A stretch of DNA of 64,000 nt from Sesamum alatum (Eukaryota; Streptophyta; Magnoliopsida; Lamiales; Pedaliaceae). The stretch spans positions 6,138,001-6,202,000 of the forward strand of contig JACGWO010000003.1 of NCBI GenBank assembly GCA_034509735.1, given 5' to 3'. The position numbers were made by a program, and so were the translations under genes. This document shows positions 22,204-35,360 of this stretch, in pieces. How positions within the stretch are numbered: the stretch's first letter is position 1; every line of letters begins with the position of its first letter. The notes beneath the pieces are model-generated. The model was not told the DNA's origin, did not search any database, and worked only from the letters and a program-made list of their open reading frames with translations.

Positions 22204-25200
22204 TTAAAGCCAATTGCCCATATGCTTAATTCCCATCTTCTCAAGATGTTGCGTATGAGCGCTCTGCGACATAGGCTTTGTCAGCGGGTCTGCTGTGTTG
22301 TCTGCTGAGTTGACTCGGTCCATCCGGACGTCACCTCTTCCTACCATTTCTTTAAGAAGATGGTAGCGTCTAAGAATGTGTCTGGAACGGTGATGATACC
22401 TCGGTTCCTTTGCTTGCACTATAGCGCCGTTGTTATCACAGAAGATGACAACGGGCTCGGCGATGCTAGGCACCACACCCAACTCTTGGATGTAGTTTCT
22501 CATCCAAACCGCTTCCTCAGTAGCTTCTGAAGCTACTATGTATTCAGCCTCTGTGGTGGAGTCAGCAATGGTTGCTTGCTTGGAACTTTTCCAAGCTACT
22601 ACTCCTCCATTGAGTTTGAATACGTACCCCGATTGAGACTTGGCATCATCGTCATCAGACTGGAAGCTAGCGTCGCTAAAGCCTTCCAGAATTAGTTCTC
22701 CATTGCCATAGACTAAGAACATCTCCTTAGTCCTCCTTAGGTACTTAAGGATGCCCTTAACAGCATTCCAATGTGCTTCTCCTGCGCAGGACTGATATCT
22801 GCTTGTCACGCTCAAAGCGTATGCAATGTCAGGCCTAGTGCAGTCGACCGCATATTGGATGCTACCTACGGCAGAAGCATAGGGGATGACTTTCATCCTT
22901 TCAAGTTCCTCATCAGTCTGTGGGGACCGTTTCTTGTATAACTTGATCCCATGCCTCATTGGAAGGAATCCTCGTTTGGAGTTGTCCATTCGATATCGCT
23001 TTAGGACTTTCTCCATATACGAGTTTTGGGTGAGTCCTAACATCCTTTTAGATCTGTCCCTGACAATCTGGATGCCTAGGATGTAGGAGGCCTCACCCAA
23101 GTCCTTCATGGAAAACTGGGTTGACAACCATGCTTTTGTGTTTCCTAACATTCTAACGTCATTACCAATGAGCAGAATGTCATCCACATAAAGCACTAGG
23201 AACACTATTGAGCTCCCACTGACCTTATTGTATACACAAGGGTCGGATTCGTTTCTGATGAAGTCGTAACCCCGTATTACTTCATCAAAGCGAATGTTCC
23301 AACTTCGGGAGGCTTGTTTGAGGCCATAGATGGACTTCTGGAGACGACAGACTTTCTGTTCTTCTCCAGTGACCGTGAAACCCTGCGGCTGATCCATATA
23401 GATCTCTTCTTCAACGAAACCGTTGAGGAAGGCCGTTTTCACGTCCATCTGCCATATCTCATAGTCATACCATGCTGCTATGGCGAGCAGAATCCGAATG
23501 GATTTAGCCATGGCTACTGGCGAGTAGGTATCCTCAAAATCGACCCCGGGTCGTTGAGTGTATCCCTTAGCTACAAGCCTAGCCTTAAAGGTTGTGACTT
23601 CTCCATTAACGCCAAGTTTGTGCTTGTAGACCCACTTATAGCCGACTGGCTTAATATCTTTCGGTGGATCTACGAGACTCCAAACTTGGTTCTCGCTCAT
23701 GGAGTCCATTTCGGCTTTCATGGCCTCAAGCCATTTCCCGGAGTCGATGTCAGACATCGCTTCTCCATATGTCTTAGGATCGTTATCCAAAAGATCGATC
23801 GCACCTAGAAAGCCATATCTCACTGGAGGTCTGGACTCTCTAGTGGACCTACGGAGAACGGGAACGTTAGTGGTGACTGTGGGCGCTGACTGTATCGGAG
23901 CCGGTGGTTCAGCAACCGGGACTGGCTGTTCCTGAGGCTGTCCTTCATGCCTAGCATGTTGGACTTCTCGAGGTTGATCAGCCCTTCGGCTGTTAATCCT
24001 GAATCCTGTAAGTGAGGGTTCTGCGGCCTCCTCTAATGGCTGGATTCCATCACTTGATTCCTCAAGGATCAGCTCATCAGGTTGGATATCCTCCGGGAAG
24101 CCTTGCTCCAAGAATACTGCATTTCTTGAAACAAACACCTTTTGTTCCAAGGGGTCATAAAAGTAATAACCCGTAGTTTCTTTAGGGTATCCAACGAACC
24201 TGCATAAGCTAGACGTAGATTCTAACTTATCTCCCACTAACCTCTTGACGTATGCGGGGCTACCCCACACTTTCAAGTAGTTGTAGGATGCAGTCTTGCC
24301 GTGCCATATCTCATATGGCGTTTGGGTCAATGCACTAGTAGGCGCTAAATTCAATAATTTGGCCACCGTCTCTAGTGCATAGCCCCAAAACGATAAGGGC
24401 AATTTGGTAAAACTCATCATGGACCGAACCATGTCCAACAGGGTTCGATTCTCCTTTCAGAGACACCATTTAACTGTGGTGTTCCTGGAGGTGTCCATTC
24501 TGATATTATACCATGTTCTTTTAGATAATCTAGGAACTCCGTAATAAGGTATTCACCGCCTCGGTCCGACCGTAGGATTTTAATTTTGCAGTTGGTCTGG
24601 TTCGCCACTTCAAGTCTGAATTCTTTAAACCTCTCAAGAGCTTCAGACTTGTACCTCATCCGGTAAACATAACCATACCGTGAATGATCATCGGTGAAGG
24701 TTATGAAGTAGGAGAACCCACCTCGGGCCTGCGTCCTTAGTGGTCCACATACGTCTGTATAGACCAAGTCCAACAGACCTGTGGCAAGCCTGCTTTGTCC
24801 TACAAAGGGCTTCTTGGTCATTTTCCCTCTCAGACAGGACTCACAAGTTGGTAGATCGCTCAAGTCCCCAACTTCTAGGTTCTTTGAGTCTACCAACCTT
24901 TTCATCCTATCTTGGGATATGTGACCTAGCCTAGCGTGCCACAGACGTGCGTTCCCGTTATTATCTAATTTTCGTTTTGTGTTGTGCATTGAGGACAAAA
25001 TTCGTTTGTTGCAAGATATAGAGTTCGTTATGCAAAGTACCAAGTAGATGAGCAATTTCACACCTCATCAAATAAAAGCAATTTTTATTGATTCTAAACT
25101 CATAACCACTATTGTCCAACAATGGAATGGAAATGATGTTTTTTAATCATACTGGGTACAAAATAAACTTGCTCTAAATCTATGCTAATATTATCACTAA

Positions 25201-25884
25201 TCACTAGAGTGGCGGATCCTACTGCTTCTGCCGAGATGGCCTTGCCATTCCCAAGCTTCAGGATCATGTCCCCGCTACCCAGTTTTCTGCTTCTTTTCAA
25301 CACCTGCAAGTCATTGCAAATGTGAGCTCCACAGCCGGTATCTAATACCCAAGAGGCAGAACTAGTGACCATATTAACCTCAATCACATATATACCTTGG
25401 TTCGAGAAGAGTTTGGGGCACTCTCTCTTCCAATGCCCTTTCTCACGGCAGTTGATACATATGTCATATGCCTTTAACTGTTGCTTGGAGACAACCTTTC
25501 CCTTTCCTTTGCCTTTCCCCTCTTTGGCAATGGTAACACTCTTAGTGTTCGTAGCTGCTTTGACGGCCTATCCCTTCCCTTTCTTCTTCTTCCAACGTCC
25601 GGCACCCTTGCCTTTCGTATTAGAAGTCGAAGCACCTCCAAACAATATCGAAGGCGTGGACTTCTTAGTCGTTGCCTCGTATTGCACCAACATATTGATC
25701 AACTCATGAATGCCCTTCTCAAGTGCGTTCATGTTGTAGTTGACGATAAATTGGTCAAAGGAGGGTGGGAGTGACTGAAGGATCACATCTATGTATATTT
25801 CATTATCGAGACCTGCCTTTAGGTCCTCGAGCTTTTCCACCAGGGTAAGCATTTTAACCCCGTGCTCTTGTACAGAGGATCCTT
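22204..25884 (-). pseudogene. Element C gag (3' part) and pol (broken)
   Basis: Read on the minus strand. The gag part (25884 down to 25388) covers the end of the capsid-like region, the basic linker with a stop at 25568-25570 (TAG where B has a lysine codon), and the CCHC knuckle. Protease DTG follows. An extra A near 25142 shifts the frame. Integrase follows with HARLGH, CESC, HTD replaced by YTD, and SDRGGEY; a lost G near 24452 shifts the frame again inside the SERRN motif. From 24438 to 22204 one frame of 744 codons covers integrase C-terminus, RT (YVDD) and RNase H (D, E and DNN motifs) to the normal end GNWL. The RT-RNase H half is the longest uninterrupted stretch of pol in the window. 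Confidence 0.92.
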
Positions 25885-28115
25885 TGTTAGAAATAGGTGA
25901 CCAGAAAGCCAATAGGTTTGGCGATTTGTAACCTATCTGACAACTTGATGTAAATGTAATATTATTATGTGATGAATAAGATGAGTGTTCGTCACCAATG
26001 GTACCTTCTTTGTTGCGCTCATCTTACATTTGTTTAAACCGGTGTTTAACTTATATCGCAATAAAGCCCACAGACCATGGATAACAACTCGTGCAGTTGG
26101 GCCACGCATTGGATGGTGGTCATGAAACCAACTGATTAAGAGTTGGGTCTGAAACGTTCCAAGTCGAGGACCTCGAGACAGGGCATCGAGAGTCCTATTG
26201 AGACTTGCGTCAAGAGTCGTGTTCATTGGATGAGTGTCGTGTTTCATCGGCGACAGGCGTGGGACGCCTACACGATCTTGATCGGTTGGTCGACTAGGGT
26301 CGAGCCGACTGGACTGACTCGCGGGGATCATCATATGGAAGCCTTGGAGGCTTGGTCGGTATGATTGGTTTTTCCCGTTTCCGATAGTACGGGAGTAATC
26401 CTCAGACTTGAGGGATCATGGCAGTCGCGTGCACAGGACGGCTGTATCTTGGATCTGGCAAGAGGTAATCATTCTGTAAGATGATTATCATAAGCCTTGT
26501 CCAGTGCAGTCGGAATGTGTAGCAAGGACGGTGGATTCCAAGAAGAGGATCCGTCCCCTGTCAGTATGTGACGGAGGTATCTCCTATGCACTCGGAGACA
26601 CGTTCATGCTGTTTGAAGCTGTGGCCACAGTGGTTGGTCGAACTAAGAATGGTTTCCTGTGTCGACACAATGAAGCAAACGTGGTCTCGAGTATTAAGCA
26701 TAGATGCCTAGTCAAGGATGGGAACCGACGCCCAATTCCATACCCTAGACTAAGGCCGGGAGACGGTAGACGGAAGGATCGTACTCGTACGGAATCGGCG
26801 CCTAAATGTTCACGCCAATTCACCTAGTCTCTAGTGCCATGGACCGTTGCTAGACGGCCACCCATGGTAACGGGCCTTTGTGGGACACGGGCCCAAGTCT
26901 AGCTGAGGGTGAACCTAAAGGGTCACACACAAATCACCGAGGAGGTTGAGAGATCGACTTGGAGTCAATCTCGAAGGATAAAATAAGTAATTGGATTACT
27001 TAAGGGAAAGTCCTTTGGATGGACGGGCCGATATTGTATCGGGCTTTCATTTAATCAGTAAATTGGATTTTTGATTAAATATGGAAAGTTGAAATGTTGA
27101 GACGTTGGATCTTTTAATTGGATTAAAAGATCAACGGGAATAATTTAAGTGTACATTAAATTGGATTTAATATTAGGTTCGTCGCAATTGGATTACGATA
27201 AAACCCGGTCCGTTAAATTATACCCGAGAGGAGAAATAATTCCTAATTTGGAATGGGAAGAAGTTGGACTTCTTTCCTTAATTAAACATGGCCGACACGC
27301 TCCCTTGGAGGAAGCAAAATCAGCCATGTTTCATGCTAGGTGGTATATTGACTTATCTCTTTTGGAAAGAGACAAATCAACTCCAATCAAGCTCTTCCCT
27401 TTTGGTATGATTTGATCATACCATAAATTTTGGTAGGCTTGATTGAAGAATTGATGGTGATTGATTGGAATGAATCTAGACATCCTTGGATGAACCTAGA
27501 CACATTCCAATAATCACATTAATTATGTATATATATTAGAATATACAACACCTAGCATAAGTGATTCATTATTCATCTTTTTCTAGGAAAAAGAGAAGAC
27601 AAAAAATCCTCTCCTCTCTCTCAAAATTTTGTGCTCCCTCCCTCTCTTACACTTGTGTTCTTCACTTCATTTTTAATCAAGAAGAAGAACAAAGTAAGTT
27701 TAAGAGAACACTAATTCATAGTGTTCTTCTCTTAAACCGATTCCTTCCTAAACCCGTTCTTTTCTAGCAAGAAGAACGTGTGTTTCTTCCGGTGTGGTGT
27801 GGATCACCTTTGGAGAATCCATACGTTTGGATTTCGTGAGCATTCCGAAGAAGGAACAACGCTAGTAGCCGGGAGCATACGCTAAACAATCAAAGGTAAC
27901 GGTTTATTACGCTTTGATTGATTTCATTTGTATATCTATGCCCTATGTGTTTAAATATATGTTTTAATATTTACACATCCTACATCAAACGCCCGGTTGA
28001 GCACCCAAGGGTACACCCCTTGGGATTCGCGTATTTTGAATTTTATTTAAATTTACGCAATTTCTCGCCTTTCTCGCTTCCGCTCGCGCTCCCGGGCGGA
28101 TCCGCTTGTCCTTCA
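25885..28115 (+). mobile_element. Family 2 solo LTR inside element C gag
   Basis: 2,231 bp, starts TGTTAGAAATAGGTGACC and ends CGCTTGTCCTTCA. TCCTT lies on both sides (25880-25884 and 28116-28120), and the gag of C resumes right after. No internal sequence, so it arose by LTR-LTR recombination of a family 2 element. It carries CTGTGGCCACAG and the conserved CCATGGACCGTTGCTAG block. Confidence 0.95.
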
Positions 28116-28120
28116 TCCTT

Positions 28121-28151
28121 CTGTCATTTTCGTTCCAAAGAACGCCTTGGT
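28121..28151 (-). pseudogene. Element C gag remnant
   Basis: The reverse complement matches the gag segment encoding TKAFFGTKMTEG of element B. Homology ends at 28151 (CCTTGGT), where relatives continue with CGCGACATACC. This is the truncation point of element C. Confidence 0.85.
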
Positions 28152-28267
28152 TGTGGGCACAAGAATGGCCTATAGTGCCGAGAAGGAGCAAGGATGCTCC
28201 GAGCCATTGCGAGATGCATCAAAAAGACCCGAGATTGTGGGCGAGATGCATGATGGCAAGCTAGCTA

Positions 28268-28374
28268 GTTGGGGCCGGACATGAAGACACGCAAGGTGTG
28301 CGAGCCGTGACCCTCGGCGAACATGGGTATTTCGGATAGTTGGGGCCGGACATGAAGACACACAAGGTGCCGCA
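28268..28374. repeat. Short direct repeat
   Basis: GTTGGGGCCGGACATGAAG begins at 28268 and again at 28339, each followed by ACAC(G/A)CAAGGTG. Units of about 31-36 bp, 71 bp apart. Confidence 0.75.
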
Positions 28375-28707
28375 CAGGGAGGCGTTCGAATGTCGCTCTG
28401 GTGAGTTTGCAAGTGTCGAAGACACACGACGGGAAAATTTTTTGGACTCGAATGGATGAAGGTCGGTCGAAAGTTGATGCAACCTGAGAGGCATCACGGG
28501 CGAAAAAGAGATGTTCCATTGCGACAAAGAGTCCGCCTGTGACACCCTGGTAGGCCCTGAAGCCGTACTCCAGGAAGGGCCCAGCGATTCACCCCACTTC
28601 CTACTTGAAGTCCTCCGACCCCTTGAACTCAGTGAGGCAGCTCTCCCAGTAGGCCTTCAGGTATTGACACCCCTCCGTTAAGTGAGGAAAGTCCTTAGAG
28701 GCCTGCT

Positions 28708-28712
28708 CCCTG
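28708..28712. repeat. Target-site duplication CCCTG of element D
   Basis: CCCTG at 28708-28712 before the 5' LTR is repeated at 40972-40976 after the 3' LTR. Confidence 0.95.
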
Positions 28713-30667
28713 TGTTAGAATAGGTGACCATGTAAGCCAATTTTGGCAGGAATATATAACCTATGTCTAGACAATTTTTTGGTATTTGATAAAAATATTT
28801 ATGAATAAAGAAGTGAAAATTCATATGGCAATACTTTGTTTACGTTCACTTATATCTGCATTTACATTTCTGTTCACAACGCAAACAAAGCCCACAGACT
28901 GAGAATCGATTTCAGGGATTGGGACTACGCTTGGAGGTAGGTCCATGAAATCAGTCTTGCCGAATCAGTCCGGAAATCTCCAAGTCCAGGAATCCCGAAA
29001 ATGGGTACCGGGATTCCCTTTGAGACTTGCACTAAGCATCTATGGTCGTATTTCATCGACGGGTGACGAAGGTTGTCTAAGCAATGTTAGTGGGTCAACA
29101 TGCTAGGAAGCAGCTGACTGAGGTCACTCGCGGGAACCGTCTTACGGAGGACCTTGAGTATGGTCAGCAAGGTATGACGAGTATTCCCGGCTCCAACGGT
29201 ACAGGCCAAGTCCTTTGACTTGAGGAACCGCTGAGTTCACTTGTACATCAGGTCTGTCTCTTAGATATGGTGAGAGATTGCCAAAATACTCTTGAGTAGT
29301 CATAAGCCATGTCTAGTGCAACTCGGGTGTACAGAGTGACAGTAGTTTCCAAGAAAGGATCTGTCTCCTGTCAAAAGGTATTGACAGTTGAGTCTCATGT
29401 ATGCTCTGTGTCTTGTCCCTAAAATCTGTGGCCACAGTAACTCAAAAGAAGGGAAAGGTTTCCCTTGCGGCGTTTAGTAAGGACAGACCGACACTTAGGT
29501 CCAAAATGGGTACCTGCTTTTTCCGTGCCCTAGACTCTAAGTGATGAGACCGAAGACAGAAGGACAAGTGTACTGTTAGAGCCTAAATATTCATCACCGA
29601 TTATTTCACCTAGTCTCTAGTGCCATGGACCGTTGCTAGATGGCCACCCATGGTAACGGGCGGAGTCTAGGAATCCGACCAAGTCTAGCTGAAAGGTGAA
29701 CCTAAAAGAGTCACACACTATCCACACACACTTAAGTATTTAATTTGGAATTATATTGGAGTAAAGGAATGATTAAATTAGATTTAATCGGGTCCTATAT
29801 TTTCTTGGAGAAATTAATTCCTTCTATTTGATAAAGGGAATTAAATTAATAAATTGGATTTATTAAGGGAATTGATTTAATGGGCCTAGAATAAATATTA
29901 ATATTTATTTATTATATTTATTTGGCCCTTTGGAATATTTAATGGGATTAAAATATTCCATTAAATTAAAATCAACGATTGAGATGGAAAGGGGAGATGG
30001 AAGGTTAGGATTGGTTTGACTAGGTCAAAATCCTAGTCAAATTAGAGTTCTTAGAGTTGGAGTTTAATGAGGATTAAACTCCTCCTCTATATAAACCTCT
30101 AGCTTCCAACAATTGTAGGATGATGATTCTTGAAATCACACAAACAAACACACACTCCCCCTTCTCCTACATCTCGTCCGCCCCTCTCTCTCTCACTCTC
30201 CAAGAAAATTATTTCTTGTTCTTTTGTTCTTGGAACATTAGAACTAAGGAAGATTAGTCCCGTTAATTCATAACGTGTGATTGATCTATCCTCTCCAAAA
30301 ATACTTGTTCATTGCTAGCACGACGTGCAAGATACATGGGTGGATCGTGTGTCACGATTTGGAGGGTCTCAAGAACGAGATCTCGGTGCAAAATGGGGAA
30401 CAAACGCGTGTAGCCGTTGAAGACGAAAACGACAACGGGTAGGTCTCGTTTTATTTTTCGTCCCTCTTTATTTTTTCAACTCTATGGCCTCCATGACTTC
30501 TTTACATGTTATATGATCATGAGATACACCGAACGCCCGGGAACCTCAAGGGTACACCCCTTGAGCGTGTTCTTTTAAATTAAAAGCATGCTTTAATTTT
30601 TGTAATGTTTAATTTTATCGCGCTTTCGCATTCGTGCGATTCCCGGACGATCCACCGATTTCTTACA
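28713..30667 (+). mobile_element. Element D 5' LTR
   Basis: 1,955 bp, starts TGTTAGAATAGG and ends TTTCTTACA (relatives end TTTCTTTCA). Part of the W-box cluster is missing near 30020 compared with the 3' LTR, leaving three TTGAC cores instead of six. This explains much of its shorter length. Confidence 0.93.
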
Positions 30668-30668
30668 G

Positions 30669-30681
30669 TGGTATCAGAGCC
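30669..30681 (+). other. Primer binding site of element D
   Basis: TGGTATCAGAGCC, complementary to the 3' end of initiator tRNA-Met, one base after the LTR. Confidence 0.88.
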
Positions 30682-30884
30682 CGGTTCGGTATATAGGCCT
30701 AGTGTTAATGTGCGTTCTAAGCATGAAACGTGATATTGGCATGTTTTATATTAAATCTTGATATTTCTTGAGTTTAAGCATGTCGGTTTTATTGCCTTTA
30801 ATTCGTGTGAATTTCTGAATGTTGGTATTTTTCTGTTTTTCTTGGGAAACGGGTTGGAAAATTGAACGAAAAATGAGAAACGAC

Positions 30885-31395
30885 GCAGCCGGCCAGCCGG
30901 GAGGGCTGGCCGCGCGCTGCCGGCAGGGCAGACGCGCGCAGGCAAGGGAAGCCTGCGCGCACCCGCCCAGCCGATCGCGCAGGGGCAGCGCGCAGCTAGG
31001 GAGGCTGCACGCAGGGCAGCGCCTCCAGGCGCGCGCGCAAGGTTGCGCGCCAAAGAGTCCGCGCGCGGACGGACTCTGGGCAGCGCCGCTAGGCGCGCGC
31101 GCACGCAGACGGAGGAGTCTGCGCGCGCGCGCGCTGCAGTCGTGTCCAGTGTGCGTCTGCGCGCGCACTGCGCACGGCACGGCCGACAGCCAGCAAGCCT
31201 GCGCGCGCGACGGCCTGCCGGAATGCCAGGCCGCGCAGCGCGCTGCCGGCCAGGCGCGCGTGCACGCAGGCAAGGGGCCTGCGCGCGCGCGCCCGGCCAG
31301 GCAGCGTCTGCGCACGCGCAGGGGCGGCAGGCTGAGCCTGCTGCCCTGTGCGCGCGCCGGCGGGCCGCTGCCGGCGGCGGCGGCGGCGGCTGCTC
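30885..31395. repeat. GC-rich low-complexity module in the element D leader
   Basis: About 510 bp of nearly pure G and C with (GC)n runs, homologous to 5585-6160 and at the same distance from the LTR. It ends at the telo-box-like palindrome. Length differences between B and D show that it gains and loses units. Confidence 0.85.
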
Positions 31396-32919
31396 CTAGG
31401 GTTTCAAAACCCTAACAGTGTTTTTCTTTTTTTTTTTAATTATTTTTAGTTTTAATTTTGAATTAATTCTGAAAAATCGTTTTTTGGTTCAATTATGCCT
31501 ATTTTTCTAAAGACATTATTTTAGGAGTAAAATAAATTGGATTTGGAATCCCGGGGTTATTTTACTTAAAATAATGAGGAAAGGTTTTCCTAAAATGAGA
31601 AAATGTTATTACGAATATTTGTGTTTTATTTTTCACACGTTATGCACATATTCATTTATTATTTTGGATATTCATGATTGGATATCATGTGTTGTTGGTA
31701 TATTGTAATTATATGATTGGATCATGTGATTATGTGTGTTGGATGGAAAGGGATGATCACGAGCCCTAGACCGGATGTATGGTTTATTTTCTGTTAGGCC
31801 TGTGTGCCTCCTTTACTGCTTTCTCCTTCTCTCTTTCTAGTTGCCTTGGAATAATAAGGCATTCTACCTCCCTCCTTATGTACTCCCCCCGGGTTTTCGC
31901 TGGGGTTTCTATTTTTAATATGTAATGAGAGTAGACTAGGAGTGAGGTTTCTATTTTTTGTAATTGGTGGAGAAGAAGGAAGGACCACATGGAGAGCCCA
32001 GACGGGAGGTCCCTTGGAGTTTTCCATGAAGTGAAGAAAGAGAAAAGAGACCAAGGCCCATCAACATGATGATTGGGTTACTATTAATGTAATAGTATAG
32101 GACCAACCCTAGATTGACCATAGATCCACTGGGGGCTCAGTGGGTCGCATAGGATTCGGGATCGTGATCATCCAACAGGGGCGTGCTAGGCTTTAATTTT
32201 GCATGTGGTTATGATGATGGATGAATGGGTTGTTTATTTATCATATGACTGCTATGGATGGTTTATTTACGCATTATGGATGTATGTGTAGATGTTTATT
32301 TATTTGAGATCTCGGTCATTTACTACTCTCACATTGGTTGGACCAATGTCAAAATATTAGACCCTAGACAAAGTGGACATAAACTCTAGGAGTTTGTCCA
32401 TACCTTCCAATCCATGGCATAGTGAGGAAGCTGCTTTGGGTCAATAGCGTGGTCTCACGAGTCGTGACGCGTTATTTTACTTAAAGGAAGCTGCACTATG
32501 TCATGAACGAAAATGGGCTGCTGCTACCTGTCTCACGAGTCATGGGGGTACCAGTGGGTCTGTAGCTCGGTCGATTGGGTTGGGTCTAACGCCCAATTAA
32601 CATGATTCGCTTGGAGTCCTCGGGATCATGTGAAAGGGTGAGGCAATAATCTTGGGAATCTCGTGGAACAAGAATGGTATGGAATACCTCCCACAGGATC
32701 TTTTCCATGCGAATCGTAAAAGCGGGGTATGGGAAAAATCGCTGTGGATCCCAAGCTCACTTGGAAAGGATTTCCCGAAAATCACGTTTCAGAGTACGTG
32801 TTTTCGTATAAATAGTGGGAGAATTAAATGACTAAAGTCCATGCATTTAATTATTTTATCAAACCACCATCTTTTCTTTTCTGCTGATCGCGCGCTGTTT
32901 TCTAAAATGTAGATTTAAA

Positions 32920-33372
32920 ATGTCTAAGAACCCACTTTCCACCATTCTTGAGACAAACAAATTCAATGGAACAAACTACAACAACTGGTTGCGCAATCTC
33001 AAGATAGTCCTAGATTACGAGAACCAAGGCTACGTCATGGACGAGCCTCTCCCTAGGACCTTACCGGAAGGATCCACGCCAGAAGAACGTGAGACGTTCG
33101 AGACTTGGCATAAGGATAACCGGAAGGTCCGTAGCATCATACTTGCTTCGATGACCAATGAGATTCAGAAGCAATATGAAAGGCTAGACGATGTCCCTTC
33201 CATTATAGCTCGCCTTAAGGATTGCTATACAGTCCCGGACCGGCATACTAGGTATGTCGCGACCAAGGCGTTCTTTGGAACGAAAATGACAGAAGGATCC
33301 TCTGTACAAGAGCACGGGGTTAAAATGCTTACCCTGGTGGAAAAGCTTGAGGACCTAAAGGCAGGTCTCGAC
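32920..33372 (+). pseudogene. Element D gag, 5' part
   Basis: Open from the common start (MSKNPLSTILETNKFNG) for 151 codons, then cut by the nested solo LTR after the codons for KAGLD. Coding sequence resumes at 35366. The start is shared with all copies; the acceptor-like TGTAG lies 8 nt upstream. Confidence 0.9.
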
Positions 33373-35360
33373 TGAAAGAAATTGGTGGATCGTCCCGGGA
33401 ATTGCGCGAATGCGGAAGCGCGATAAAAATAAACATACAAAAATTAAAGCATGCTTTTTAATTTAAAAGAACACGGTCAAGGGGTGTGCCCTTGAGGTTC
33501 CCGGGCGTTCAGTGTATCTCATGATCATAAAGCATGTAAAGAAATCATGGAGGCCATAGAGTTGAAAATTAAAGAGGGACGAAAAAAGTAAAACGAGACC
33601 TACCCGTTGTCGTTTTCGTCTTCAACGGCTACTCGCGTTGTTTCCCCGTTTTGCACCGAGATCTCGTTCCTGAGACCCTCCAAATCGTGACACACGATCC
33701 ACCCACGTATCTTGCAAGTCGTGCTAGCAAACGAACAAGTGTATAATTTTTGGAGTGGATGAATCAACAACACGTTATCAATTAACGGTATTGATTCATC
33801 TAAGTTCTAATGCTCCAAGAACAAAAGAACTAAGAAAAATATTTTCTTGTTAGAGAGAGAGGGGCGGACGAGAGGTGAGGAGAGGGGAGAGTGTGTGTTG
33901 TGTGTGTGATTTCAAGAATCATCGTCCTTCAATTGTTTGGAGGCTAGAGGTTTATATAGAGGAGGAGTTTAATCCTCTTTAAACTCCAACTCTAAGAACT
34001 CTAATTTGACTAGGATTTTGACCTAGTCAAAGTCCTAGTCAAACTAGTGTTTGACCTAGTCAAACGAATCCTAGCCTTTCATCTCCCCTTTCCATCTCAA
34101 CCGTTGATTTTTAATTTAATGGAATATTTAAATCCCATTAAATATTCCAAAAGGCTAAAAGAATAAATATAAAATAATAAATAAATATTAGTATTTATTC
34201 TAAGCCCATTAAATCAACCCTTTAATAAATCCTTTTTATTAATTTAATTCCCTTTATCAAATAGAAGGAATTAATTTCTCCAAGAAAATATAGGACCCGA
34301 TTAAATCTAATTTAATCATTCCTTTACTCCAATATTTAATCCCAAATTAAATATTAAGTGTGTGACTCTTTAGGTTCACCATTCAGCTAGACTTGGTCGG
34401 ATTCCTAGAATCCGCCCGTTACCATGGGTGGCCATCTAGCAACGGTCCATGGCACTAGAGACTAGGTGAAATATTCGGGGATGAACATTTAGGCTCTAAC
34501 AGTACACTTGTGCTTCTATCTTCGGTCTCATCACTTAGGGTCTAGGGCACGGAAAATGCAGGTACCCATTTTGGACCTAAGTGTCGGTCTGTCCTTACTA
34601 AACGCCGCAAGGGAAACCTTTCCCTTCTGTTCAGTTACTGTGGCCACAGATTTTAGGGACAAGACACAGAGCATACATGAGACTCAACTGTCAATACCTC
34701 TTGACAGGAGACAGATCCTTTCTTGGAAACTACTGTCACTTTGTACACCCGAGCTGTACTAGACATGGCTTATGACTACTCAAGAGTATTTTGGCAATCT
34801 CTCACCATATATAAGATACAGACCTGATGCACAGGTAAACTCAGCAGTTCCTCAAGTCAAAGGACTTGGCCTGTACCGTTGGAACCGGGAATACACGTCA
34901 TACCTTGCTGACCACACTCAAGGTCCTCCGTAAGACGGTTCCCGCGAGTCAGCTCAGTCAGCTGCTTCCTAGCATGCTGACCCACTAACACTGCTTAGAC
35001 GACCTTCGTCACCCGTCGATGAAATACGACAGCAGATACTTAGTGCAAGTCTCAAAGGGAATCCCGGTACCCATTTCCGGGATTCCTTGACTTGGAGATT
35101 TCCGGACTGATTCGGTGAGACTGATTTCATGGACCTACCTCCAAGCGTAGTCCCAGTCCCCGAAATCGTTTCTCAGTCCGTGGGCTTTGTTTGCGTAGTG
35201 AACAGAAATGTAAACGCAGATAAGTAAACGTAAACAAAGTATTGCCATATGAATTTTCACTTCTTTATTCATAAATGGTTTTATCAAATACCAAAAAATT
35301 GTCTAGACATAGGTTACATATTCCTGCCAAAATTGGCTTACATGGTCACCTATTCTAACA
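33373..35360 (-). mobile_element. Antisense 1a solo LTR in element D gag
   Basis: 1,988 bp, reverse complement of TGTTAGAATAGG...TTTCTTTCA. TCGAC at 33368-33372 and at 35361-35365 is the target duplication. No internal sequence. Confidence 0.95.

Larger units (their letters stand above)
20183..28151 (-). mobile_element. Element C, family 1a, antisense, 5'-truncated
   Basis: Minus strand. 3' LTR 20183-22187, polypurine tract 22189-22198, pol and gag from 22204 up to 25884, then a nested family 2 solo LTR (25885-28115), then the last gag remnant to 28151. The N-terminal part of gag, the leader and the 5' LTR are missing. The sequence changes abruptly at 28151 without an LTR end, so a deletion removed about 4.5-5 kb (estimate by comparison with B). 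Confidence 0.9.
28152..28712 (-). pseudogene. Left half of an older coding fragment split by element D
   Basis: On the minus strand, directly left of D, a frame reads EQASKDFPHLTEGCQYL and continues KAYWESCLTEFKGSEDF before a stop at about 28619 and another soon after. The part to the right of D (40972-41450) is in the same frame once the CCCTG duplicate is counted once. The coiled-coil plus EGCQYLK/FKGSEDF layout recalls the C-terminal region of plant proteins annotated with a putative gypsy-type transposon domain; this is recognition by style, not a match. Nearer 28152 no motif is recognisable, and a short direct repeat occurs. Confidence 0.45.
30668..32919 (+). other. Element D leader
   Basis: Homologous to the element B leader in the same order: GC-rich module (30885-31395), palindrome (31397-31414), hairpin (32127-32142), motif doublet (32453 and 32531, each with one mismatch), internal TATA box (32807-32814), acceptor-like AG (32911-32912). 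No credible gene. Confidence 0.8.

Noticed and set aside
26504..26827. 107-codon frame in family 2 LTRs (also 45947-46270 and 57408-57731)
   Set aside because: It lies in U3 upstream of the promoter, so it would not be in the transcript, and it has no recognised domain. The copies are recent duplicates.
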